Assembly (NCBI GenBank): GCA_001820675.1
Contig: MHQO01000074.1
Coordinates: forward strand, 433 to 7,065
Direction: 5' to 3'
Length of the DNA: 6,633 nt
Origin: Candidatus Sungbacteria bacterium RIFCSPLOWO2_01_FULL_47_10
GTDB lineage: Bacteria > Patescibacteriota > Minisyncoccia > Sungbacterales > GWA2-42-14
The notes below the pieces were generated by a model. That model was given only the letters and a program-made list of their open reading frames with translations. It did no database searches and was not told where the DNA came from. The position numbers and the translations under genes were made by a program. Numbering within the stretch: the stretch's first letter is position 1; each line of letters begins with the position of its first letter. Shown in pieces: positions 1 to 5,868 of the stretch.

Positions 1-125
1 TGGTTTAAATCGTGGCAACTGGGATTTTTCGGGATGTATAATCTCCTCCTCTCTTGCTTCTCTCGAACTTCAGCGGACCGAGCATCAGCCCAATCTTTAA
101 ACCCTCATTCGTGTAAGTGGCTACG

Positions 126-152
126 AGTATCGATACGTATCATCGCCGTATC
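126..152. repeat. Short GTATC/GATAC repeat across the serS 3' end
   Basis: GTATC occurs at 127, 137 and 148 (spacings 10 and 11). It is interleaved with GATAC, giving two overlapping perfect 10-bp palindromes, GTATCGATAC (127-136) and GATACGTATC (132-141). The stretch spans the serS stop codon (140-142) and its last few codons. The core ATCGATACGTATC (129-141) matches ATCAATACGTATC (1544-1556) in the array upstream of serS at 12 of 13 bases, in the same orientation. No T-run follows on the minus strand, so it does not look like an ordinary intrinsic terminator. Confidence 0.6.
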
Positions 153-1501
153 TCCTTCATCCCTCCTATATATTTTTGCAAAACATCCGGAATCCTTACC
201 GACCCGTCTTCCTGCTGATAATTCTCGATAATCGCAATGATCATGCGGCCGACCGCGAACGCGGTGCCGTTCAACATGTGGACGAACTGCGTTGTTCCGT
301 CTTTCTTCCGCATCTTGATGTTCAGCCGCCGTGCCTGGAAGTCGGTTGTATTTGATGTTGAATGTGTCTCCCTATATTCTCCTTTACCCCCGTTTTGTCC
401 CGGGAGCCATGCTTCAATATCATACTTTGCCGCCGCAGGATCGCCAAGGTCTCCCGCGCAACAGTTCAAAACATGATAGGGGATTTTCAACGTCTTCATA
501 AGCCGCTCTTCAATTCCTCGTAAAAGCAGGTGCTCCTCTTCCGATGTTTCTGGTGTCGCAAATATGACCATCTCGGCTTTATCAAATTGATGAACGCGAA
601 GTATTCCTTTCGTGTCTTTTCCGTATGAGCCCGCCTCGCGCCGAAAACACGTTGAAAAAGAAATATACCGCATTGGCAGATCTTTTTCCTCAAACGTCTC
701 GTGTATATGCATCGGCCCGACGGATTGTTCGGACGTTCCCACTACATACATATCGTCTTTTTCAATATGATAAATCTCATCGCCTCCCCGCTCGACATAC
801 CCCATCGCGCGCATGGATTCTGGCTTGACAAGCGCGGGTGGAATAATCGGGATGAACGGAATAGGTTTCAACGAAAGATCAAGCTCTTTTGCGACCGATT
901 CAATGTTTTTTTCGTCACACACTAAATCAAACGCATACCGGACCAATGCAAATTCAAGCAAAGCCGCCTCGCGCTTCAGGTACCCGAAACGGGACCCCGA
1001 AACGCGCGATGCCCGTTCCGTATCGATTATGTCGAGTTTCTTGGCAATGTCCATGTAATCACGCGGAGTAAAAGAAAACTTAGGTTTCGGGCTTTCCCCT
1101 CGGGGGTATGCCGTGCCGTTCTCGTCAACCTCGCGAAGAACAATATTTCCCTTCTCGCCAAGACCGTCCGGAACGTTTTTCAGAGGAAGATTGGGAATAC
1201 CAACTATCAATCCGGCAAATTCGGCATCAAGAACTTTTAATTCTTCTTCTGATCGAATCAATCGTTCTTTTAATTCCTTTGATTCGGAGATTTTTTTGTC
1301 GCGATTTTCTTTTTCTTTTATTTTTGCTATGTCACCGGCCGCCGTATTCTGGATGGAGCGCATATCATCCACTTCCTGAATTTTTTTTCTCCGCCTCTCG
1401 TCCAGTTTTAAGAACGCGTCCACATCAAAATCAACACCTTTTCTTTGAAGGCCTCTTTTGACTTCTTCGGGATTATCACGGACGAACCTTATGTCCAACA
1501 T
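140..1501 (-). CDS. serS: Serine--tRNA ligase (SerRS)
   Basis: This cytoplasmic class II synthetase charges tRNA-Ser with serine using ATP. The protein is 453 aa, slightly above the usual 420-430. Residues 1-100 form the N-terminal tRNA-binding domain: a MLDIRFVRDNPEEVKRGL start, then a charged helical hairpin (about 27-95). The catalytic core follows, with motif 1 around IPPALV (220-225), the serine/ATP segment GTSEQS (255-260), motif 2 FRREAG (286-291) with the downstream LRVHQFDKAEM, and motif 3 NGTAFAVGRMIIAIIENYQ (411-429). Motif 3 reads NGTAFAVGR where many relatives have NGSGLAVGR. The ATG at 1501 is chosen because the family N-terminus begins there. An upstream in-frame TTG at 1531 would add ten residues encoded inside a repeat array. 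The Shine-Dalgarno is weak (GAAG, 3 nt before ATG). The gene lies 108 nt after rdgB, and the gap is filled by a phased dyad array. The stop is TGA, and the last codons overlap a second GTATC-type repeat. Identity is clear. Confidence 0.97.
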   Translation of the reverse strand: MLDIRFVRDNPEEVKRGLQRKGVDFDVDAFLKLDERRRKKIQEVDDMRSIQNTAAGDIAKIKEKENRDKKISESKELKERLIRSEEELKVLDAEFAGLIVGIPNLPLKNVPDGLGEKGNIVLREVDENGTAYPRGESPKPKFSFTPRDYMDIAKKLDIIDTERASRVSGSRFGYLKREAALLEFALVRYAFDLVCDEKNIESVAKELDLSLKPIPFIPIIPPALVKPESMRAMGYVERGGDEIYHIEKDDMYVVGTSEQSVGPMHIHETFEEKDLPMRYISFSTCFRREAGSYGKDTKGILRVHQFDKAEMVIFATPETSEEEHLLLRGIEERLMKTLKIPYHVLNCCAGDLGDPAAAKYDIEAWLPGQNGGKGEYRETHSTSNTTDFQARRLNIKMRKKDGTTQFVHMLNGTAFAVGRMIIAIIENYQQEDGSVRIPDVLQKYIGGMKEIRR

Positions 1502-1511
1502 TACTTCAGTG

Positions 1512-1600
1512 CCATCAACAAATATCAACAAGTATCTATGAGCATCAATACGTATCCGATACTTATAGATACTGATGGATATTGATTGATACTTATTGCC
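1512..1600. repeat. 10-bp-phased degenerate dyad array upstream of serS
   Basis: On the plus strand ATC recurs at exactly 10-bp spacing (1514, 1524, 1534, 1544, 1554). GAT then recurs at 10-bp spacing (1558, 1568, 1578, 1588). The two halves mirror each other about the single base at 1557. A typical unit is AGTATCNATN, in opposite orientation in the two halves. Pairing position 1557-k with 1557+k gives 31 complementary pairs out of 41, including a 9-bp perfect arm (1531-1539 with 1565-1573) and GTATC/GATAC at the centre. The array occupies almost all of the rdgB-serS gap and ends about 10 nt before the serS ATG. It could fold as a long imperfect hairpin in RNA, or act as helically phased protein sites in DNA. 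Which of these applies is not known. Confidence 0.75.
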
Positions 1601-1609
1601 GCATTAGCG

Positions 1610-2221
1610 CTATATAAACTTTTGCTTAAGTATCGGTATCAGTTTTTCCAGCGCCTCTTTTCTGTGGGCGATTTTTGCTTCTTCTTCGATCGTCAACTCG
1701 CTGTAATATTTTTTAATTTCCGGAACATAAAAAAGCGAGCGAAACGGATACCCCTCAACAAGATTAATCGGTTTCGTTCCGATAATCCCGCGCTTGGCCC
1801 CTTCAGACGTATACACGGTTGAATCTCCCGGAAACGCAAGCGCGACAACCACGCGAAGGCGTGCGGTACGCTTTGACCTCGGAATGCCCGAAAGTTTCTC
1901 AAGCGCCATTGAAATCAATTCTTCATCCGTTGCCTCGTGTCCCGGCCACCGCCGTGAGTATACGCCCGGCTCCCCGTTGAGATAATCAATCTCGATTCCG
2001 CCGTCATCGGCAAGCGTCGGAAGTCCTGAAACATTCATGTATGTAATCGCCTTCTTCACCGCATTCTCTTCAAACGTCTTTCCGTCCTCCTCGACAGCCA
2101 TGGTGATTCCCGCCTCTTTCAAGGAAACCATCTCCACAGGCACATGACCGAGAAGCGTTTTGTATTCAGTCACCTTTCCGGGATTTGTTGTAGCTAATAA
2201 CAGTTTTTGCATACTATTCAT
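1610..2221 (-). CDS. rdgB: RdgB/HAM1 family dITP/XTP pyrophosphatase
   Basis: This enzyme hydrolyses non-canonical purine triphosphates (dITP, XTP, ITP) to monophosphate and pyrophosphate, keeping deaminated purines out of DNA and RNA. The protein is 203 aa, typical of the family. Visible signatures are the phosphate-binding start LLLATTNPGKVTEYK (7-21), EEDGKTFEENAVKKA (44-58), the metal/catalytic LADDGGIEID (70-79) with D72 and D73, EPGVYSRRWPG (84-94), and the C-terminal AHRKEAL with H186-R187. Two deviations stand out: the usual DDSG serine is glycine (G74), and the usual G-[YW]-D-P loop is replaced by GYPFRSLFY (157-165). The ATG at 2221 overlaps the methyltransferase end by 8 nt and has GGAG about 12 nt upstream. 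An ATG at 2212 would give the more family-like MQKLLLATTNPGK start and would follow the upstream stop by 1 nt. Both imply translational coupling. Confidence 0.93.
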   Translation of the reverse strand: MNSMQKLLLATTNPGKVTEYKTLLGHVPVEMVSLKEAGITMAVEEDGKTFEENAVKKAITYMNVSGLPTLADDGGIEIDYLNGEPGVYSRRWPGHEATDEELISMALEKLSGIPRSKRTARLRVVVALAFPGDSTVYTSEGAKRGIIGTKPINLVEGYPFRSLFYVPEIKKYYSELTIEEEAKIAHRKEALEKLIPILKQKFI

Positions 2222-2855
2222 TCATAACCCGCTCTCCGATCTTTTTTGTTATGGTCAGACGGTATGTGTCCGCTCCATCCATATCTTTTTCAATCAGTTC
2301 AAAGCTTCTATCAATATATTCCGAGTAGTCGTCAAGTATCTTAGAAAATGATCTACTTTTATACAGTGACGCATGAATAGGGTAAAAATACGCTTTTCCG
2401 CCGGGCTTTAACGTTCGTATCACTTCTTGAATAGCACGTCGATATTCCTGCTCATGCCCCAGCAAGTAATAAGGAACCGCAAAAGCTGAAACTTCAATGT
2501 CAAATGATTCATCCCCGAAGGGCAGTTCTTGAACAACTCCGGCAACGCTCCGTTGCGGCTCCTTTAATTTTAAAAAATCCTTCATCTTGCTTCGCGCTTT
2601 CCAATACGACATATCGGGATTCAATGACACCACGTTGATACCGCTCTCTCTTGCTTCTTGTGAAAAACGTTCGTTAACGCTGGAACCAATATCCAATACC
2701 GTCTTCCCTTTCAATTCTTTTTTTGAAAACCCGAACATGTCTTCATAGTCGCGAAACGACCTTCCGGTGACAGTCGTGCCCTCATACGCTTTTTTTCTCG
2801 CCCCATGTCCAACCGGTGTCTTTGGCAATTTATCAAATTCTTGTTTTTCGATCAT
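2214..2855 (-). CDS. Class I SAM-dependent methyltransferase, substrate unknown
   Basis: This is a 213-aa Rossmann-fold methyltransferase that probably transfers a methyl group from S-adenosylmethionine. The substrate cannot be read from the sequence. An N-terminal extension of about 50 residues precedes motif I, VLDIGSSVNE (53-62), where SSV replaces the usual GxG glycines. The acidic-loop region after strand 2 is VVSLNPDMS (75-83). The motif IV-like stretch is LPFGDESFDIEVSAFAV (111-127), as in Methyltransf_11-type proteins, and the post-motif is LKPGGKAYFYPI (149-160). The ATG at 2855 has no visible Shine-Dalgarno and an AT-rich leader. The 3' end reads ATG AAT GAA TAG and overlaps the rdgB start by 8 nt, so the two genes are probably co-translated. 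It sits 86 nt downstream of lysS. A general methyltransferase call is secure; any specific role would be a guess. Confidence 0.85.
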   Translation of the reverse strand: MIEKQEFDKLPKTPVGHGARKKAYEGTTVTGRSFRDYEDMFGFSKKELKGKTVLDIGSSVNERFSQEARESGINVVSLNPDMSYWKARSKMKDFLKLKEPQRSVAGVVQELPFGDESFDIEVSAFAVPYYLLGHEQEYRRAIQEVIRTLKPGGKAYFYPIHASLYKSRSFSKILDDYSEYIDRSFELIEKDMDGADTYRLTITKKIGERVMNE

Positions 2856-2941
2856 AATTTAGAAATGCAAAAATGGAATAAAAAACTTTTGAATTTTCGG
2901 CTTCGAAATAAGCAAGCATGTGCGAATCAATTCGCGGCCGA

Positions 2942-4437
2942 TTAATGATCTTTTGGTTTCATCGTCGGAAATAATATCACCTCTTTTACGTTATGCGTAT
3001 TCGTAAAAAGCATGCTTACGCGATCGATCCCAATGGCCGCCCCCGCCGCAGGAGGCATGCCGTACTCAAGGGCTTCCACAAATTCTTCGTCAACCCGATG
3101 CGCCTCATCTTCTCCGATGCTTCGCATTTTTTCCTGCTCTTCAAAACGCGCCCTCTGGTCAAGCGGATCGTTAAGCTCTGAAAATCCATTAACGACCTCA
3201 AGGCCGGCAATGACAAGCTGAAACCGCCTGACCGTCGAAGCGTTTTTGGAATGCTTCTTTGCAAGCGGGGAAATATCGAGCGGGTGATTAATGATAAACG
3301 TCGGGTTTTTCAGGTGGGGCCGGCAAATTTTTTTATAAATTTCGTCGGCCATCTTTCCTTTCGATTCTCCGGAAGCGGGGTCAAGCCCGAAGCGCCGGGC
3401 GATGAGGGCGATGGACTCTTTTGACTCGGAATCGTAATCCGTAATCAGCGCATATTTTTTTAATATATCCGAAAAAGAAACCGGTGAAACGGCGGTTTTA
3501 CCGAAATACGCGCTTCCTCATACTCAAACGTGCTCCCCTTAAACGTTCTTTTTACGAGCTCTGCAAAAATATTTTCAACAAACGCAATCATTTTTTCTTC
3601 ATCCCAATACGCGGCGTACCACTCGATCGTCGTGAATTCCGGGTTGTGGGTCGCATCAATTCCTTCGTTTCGAAAGCTCTTTCCGATTTCAAATACTTTT
3701 TCAAAACCGCCGACAAGCAATTCTTTCAGATAGAGCTCGGGCGCGATTCGCAAATACAAATCGATATCAAGCGCGTTATGGTGCGTTTTGAACGGGCGGG
3801 CAAGCGCCCCTCCCGCTATCGGCTGAAGCGTGGGGGTTTCCACTTCTTCAAAGCCGTTTTTATAAAAAATATCGCGGATGTTTCTTATAACGTTTGAACG
3901 GGTACGAAATTTTTCTCTCACTCCTTCGTTCACCAAAAGATCGAGATAGCGTTTCCGGAACCGCTCCTCGACATCCTGAAGCCCGTGCCATTTCTCGGGA
4001 AGGGGCCTAAGAGATTTTGCGAGCATCCTCCATTCAAAAACCTCGATTGTCGGCTCCCCGCGCTTGGTGATGAAGGGCCGTCCGGAAACCTCAAGAAAAT
4101 CCCCGATGTCGCAATTTTGAATAAACGACGAATATAACTCGGTGCCCAGAATATCTTCTTTAAAAAAAATCTGAATCTTGCCGGATGCGTCTGTAAGGTC
4201 CCCAAAAGACGATCCGCCGTGTTCACGCTTCGCAATTAATCTTCCCGATACCGTCTTATCTTTTCGCGGAACTGTCAGCGTAACCCTCCCTTTTGCGACA
4301 CGCTTATATGATCCTTTGAGGACAGCGAAAACATCTTCGCGCTTTTTGGAAACCGATGCGGGAAAAACATCAATGCCGGCTTCTTCAAGCCGTTCCAGTT
4401 TTTTTATGCGTTCGTTGCGGATGTCTTCTAATGACAT
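2942..4437 (-). CDS. lysS: Lysine--tRNA ligase (class II LysRS), with apparent frameshift
   Basis: This enzyme charges tRNA-Lys with lysine in the cytoplasm. The N-terminal part (4437-3460) holds the OB-fold anticodon-binding domain (about residues 55-145, including VSGRLIAKREHGGSSFGDL), RFRKRYLDLLVNEGVREKF (motif 1 region), the substrate segment LRIAPELYLKELLVGGFEKVFEIG and motif 2 FRNEGIDATHNPEFTTIEWY. That frame stops at 3460, shortly after KPPFHRF. The remainder continues in another frame, with SFSDILKKYALITDYD and then the segment opening at ATG 3352. It contains the motif 3 region GIDRVSMLFTNTHNVKEVILFP and ends with TAA at 2942-2944. Restoring one base near 3481 (CC to CCC on the plus strand) joins the parts as PPFHRVSFSDILKKY. 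The resulting protein is about 498 aa, the normal LysRS length. All catalytic motifs survive, so a sequencing error or a very recent mutation is more likely than decay. No Shine-Dalgarno precedes the ATG at 4437. Confidence 0.92.
3478..3486 (-). other. lysS: Single-base frameshift site in lysS
   Basis: On the minus strand the coding reads CAC CGG TTT CTT TTT CGG ATA TAT TAA and terminates. Adding one G (CAC CGG GTT TCT TTT TCG GAT ATA) moves into the frame that carries the rest of LysRS without a stop. The simplest reading is loss of one base in a short G run (C run on the plus strand at 3481-3482). The adjacent T5 run is another possible error site. No X-XXY-YYZ slippery heptamer in the correct phase is visible. 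Confidence 0.8.
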
Positions 4438-4444
4438 TGGGGTC

Positions 4445-4469
4445 GTGGGTTGGTTAGTTGGTTGGTTTT
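4445..4469 (+). other. GGTT-repeat tract with G-quadruplex potential in the lysS leader
   Basis: On the plus strand, GGG-TT-GG-TTAGTT-GG-TT-GG lies at 4447-4465, with four G-runs of two or more separated by short loops. The layout resembles the two-tetrad thrombin aptamer. The lysS mRNA carries the complement, CCAACCAACTAACC, as nearly all of its predicted short 5' leader, ending about 9 nt before the ATG. It replaces any Shine-Dalgarno. It is also a simple 4-bp tandem repeat (GGTT), so it may be a microsatellite without function. Confidence 0.5.
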
Positions 4470-4499
4470 AGCATAGCATTTTACCGAATACCCTTTCAA
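4470..4499 (-). promoter_or_regulatory. Probable lysS promoter
   Basis: On the minus strand the -35 is TTGAAA (4494-4499) and the -10 is TATGCT (4470-4475), with an 18-bp spacer. They match the sigma-70 consensus at 5/6 and 4/6. The predicted start of transcription, near 4463, leaves a leader of about 25 nt consisting of the CCAA-rich tract. It lies back to back with the promoter region of the divergent plus-strand gene. Confidence 0.5.
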
Positions 4500-4505
4500 A
4501 TCGGA

Positions 4506-4534
4506 TTGACATTATTTAAAATATGTTGTACTGA
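4506..4534 (+). promoter_or_regulatory. Possible promoter of the plus-strand secreted-protein gene
   Basis: A perfect -35 hexamer TTGACA (4506-4511) is followed after 17 bp by TACTGA (4529-4534), which is a poor -10. The AT-rich spacer and the position 22-40 nt before the candidate start codons favour a promoter, but the weak -10 keeps confidence low. Confidence 0.3.
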
Positions 4535-4555
4535 TACGAGTAGGAAACCGGTTCT

Positions 4556-5338
4556 TTGAAAAGGAATATATCGGTGAAAACGACAGCGTGTGCGGCATTT
4601 TTTCTCGGCATTTTATTTCTTGCGCCGATCTTCTCGTATGCGGGGTCATGGAAGCCGGTATCGGAATTCACGGAGTTCGAGTGCGGAATCGTTTCTGCGG
4701 CAACGAAAAAACCGTGTGAAAGAGTCCTTCGTGGCGCAGATTACTTTGTCGCCGGAGAACATCTCGTCATCATTCAATTTATAAACGGTGATGTGGGATA
4801 TTTCGCCTCCGGCGGAAAAAATTTTGCGGCAAAAAAAATAGAAGAAGAAAAATCAGAAAATATATCGGGTGGTGAAAGTTCGGAATGGAAACGGGCAAAC
4901 GAAGCTTGGTCGAGAGTTTATCCAAAACTGTCGGAACCGTTAACGGAAGATACAAAAAATGATCTTGATTTTTTTGTTGCAGTCGCCGTTCTTGATCCTA
5001 ATCCGATACAAATTTCCGGTGTGCCGTCTATCCTTGCCGTGTATGGAAATAAATTTATCGGTGCCGTCAGGGAACTCTTGCCCATGCTATCATCGTCTAA
5101 ATACGTTACTGCTCTTATGGATTATATTATGTCACCAAATGCGTCTGGCCACGATATGCCAAGTGATGACGAAAAGCGATTGGCGATTTATGATATGCAA
5201 ACCATTCTCATGAATGATGGCGGATTGAGAGTTTATCTTCTTAATTCAGAGAAAAGAGAGATACAGAGACTTGACCCCGTGACGTTTCAGTTTTTGGATG
5301 ATGCGGGAAAAATAGAACAAAACACCGGATTTTATTAG
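4556..5338 (+). CDS. Secreted protein of unknown function
   Basis: I do not recognise this family. From the TTG at 4556 the protein is 260 aa. It begins with a signal peptide: basic KRN...K, a hydrophobic core AAFFLGILFLAPIF and a plausible signal-peptidase I site after SYA (residue 29). Two start codons are possible. TTG 4556 has AGGAAA about 10 nt upstream and gives a more basic n-region. GTG 4574 has a stronger AAAAGGA 8 nt upstream and gives 254 aa. The predicted mature part (about 231 aa) has just two cysteines near its N-terminus (C43 and C54), which could form a disulfide outside the cytoplasm. It also has a lysine/glutamate-rich stretch (about 90-110) and no further membrane segment. 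It therefore looks soluble and exported, not anchored; there is no lipobox. It is the only plus-strand gene here, with its own terminator directly after the TAG stop, so it is a single-gene unit placed between lysS and greA. Confidence 0.8.
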   Translation: MKRNISVKTTACAAFFLGILFLAPIFSYAGSWKPVSEFTEFECGIVSAATKKPCERVLRGADYFVAGEHLVIIQFINGDVGYFASGGKNFAAKKIEEEKSENISGGESSEWKRANEAWSRVYPKLSEPLTEDTKNDLDFFVAVAVLDPNPIQISGVPSILAVYGNKFIGAVRELLPMLSSSKYVTALMDYIMSPNASGHDMPSDDEKRLAIYDMQTILMNDGGLRVYLLNSEKREIQRLDPVTFQFLDDAGKIEQNTGFY

Positions 5339-5365
5339 AAAACCCTGGGTTCGCCAAGGTTTTTT
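5339..5365 (+). terminator. Intrinsic terminator after the secreted-protein gene
   Basis: The stop codon TAG (5336-5338) is followed immediately by AAAACC-C-TGG, loop GTTCG, then CCA-A-GG and a six-T run (5360-5365). The stem has two C-G pairs, one C/A mismatch and three further pairs, and is extended by A-T pairs into the T-run. On the opposite strand the same hairpin ends in a shorter T-run (four), five bases beyond the greA stop, so it may also serve greA from the other side. Confidence 0.7.
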
Positions 5366-5370
5366 CAATG

Positions 5371-5826
5371 CTACCGTATTTCCTTGATTTCATATCTCCT
5401 GCTTCCTCCCGGGGTCTTCACCTCAACGCTGTCTCCCCTTTTCTTTCCCAAAAACGCTTTCCCGGTCGGCGATTCGTTCGATATCTTGCCGCCGACAGGA
5501 TCGGCCTCCTCGGATCCGACAATCATATAGGTCTCCTCTCCTCCGTCGCTTTCGACGACAACGGTCGAACCCACCTGGACGATATCGGTCCCGACCGGTT
5601 TTTGAATTACCACAATATGCTTGAGCCGTTCCTCAAGCTCCGCAATTTTCACCTCATTCAGTGATTGCGCTTCTTTTGCCTCCTGATATTCGGAGTTTTC
5701 CGAAAGGTCGCCAAGCGCTTTTGCCGCCTCAAGACGCTGGGCGATGGCTTTTCGTTCAACCGCCTTGAGGTTTTCCAACTCTTCTTTTAATTTTTCGAGC
5801 CCTTCCAGGCTGATGTAGTCTGCCAT
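5371..5826 (-). CDS. greA: Transcription elongation factor GreA
   Basis: GreA binds RNA polymerase through its secondary channel and stimulates cleavage of backtracked RNA, rescuing stalled elongation complexes. The protein is 151 aa, close to the usual 155-160. Residues 1-75 form the antiparallel coiled-coil finger. Its tip is LGDLSENSEYQEAKEAQ (38-54), where D40 and E43 correspond to the acidic residues that hold the catalytic magnesium. Residues from about 78 form the FKBP-like domain, including VGSTVVVE, YMIVGSEEADP, ISNESPTGKAFLGKKRGD and the C-terminal GGSRRYEIKEI. AGAGG lies 8 nt before the ATG. A good promoter overlaps the end of the preceding PBP2 gene, 38 nt away, so greA may be transcribed alone as well as by read-through. 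It converges with the secreted-protein gene. Confidence 0.97.
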   Translation of the reverse strand: MADYISLEGLEKLKEELENLKAVERKAIAQRLEAAKALGDLSENSEYQEAKEAQSLNEVKIAELEERLKHIVVIQKPVGTDIVQVGSTVVVESDGGEETYMIVGSEEADPVGGKISNESPTGKAFLGKKRGDSVEVKTPGGSRRYEIKEIR

Positions 5827-5840
5827 AAAAATTGCCTCTA

Positions 5841-5868
5841 ATCATACCTAACCCCGCCCATAAGTCAA
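5841..5868 (-). promoter_or_regulatory. greA promoter
   Basis: On the minus strand the -35 is TTGACT (5863-5868) and the -10 is TATGAT (5841-5846), spaced by 16 bp. Each matches the sigma-70 consensus at 5/6. The -35 overlaps the TGA stop of the PBP2 gene (5865-5867). The predicted transcript starts near 5834-5836, inside or just after the AGAGG sequence, so the leader would be only about 8-10 nt. Confidence 0.55.

Noticed and set aside
1..139. tRNA or other structured RNA downstream of serS
   Set aside because: TTCGA and short paired segments occur, but no cloverleaf arms or CCA-adjacent acceptor pairing could be assembled on either strand.
1502..1531. Extension of serS to a TTG at 1531
   Set aside because: The extra ten residues come from the repeat array, while family proteins begin at the MLDIRF methionine encoded at 1501.
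1626..1641. GTATCGGTATC near the rdgB 3' end as another copy of the array motif
   Set aside because: It encodes the ordinary IPIL residues of the RdgB C-terminus and is spaced by 6 bp, not 10, so it may be coincidence.
2870..2941. Terminator or regulatory hairpin between lysS and the methyltransferase
   Set aside because: Two small inverted repeats are present (2922-2935 GCGAAT-type and 2895-2908 TTTCG/CGAAA), but stems are only about 5 bp and the T-run on the minus strand (2885-2880) is 9 nt from the nearer stem.
3460..3486. Programmed -1 frameshifting in lysS
   Set aside because: No slippery heptamer in the required phase and no clear downstream stem or pseudoknot; LysRS is not known to use recoding. 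A lost base is simpler.
4178..4471. Plus-strand open frame opposite the lysS start
   Set aside because: It is the antisense of conserved LysRS coding, and its end is translated GGTT repeat.
5368..5664. Plus-strand open frame opposite greA
   Set aside because: It lies wholly antisense to an unmistakable greA and has no ribosome-binding site or recognisable protein features.
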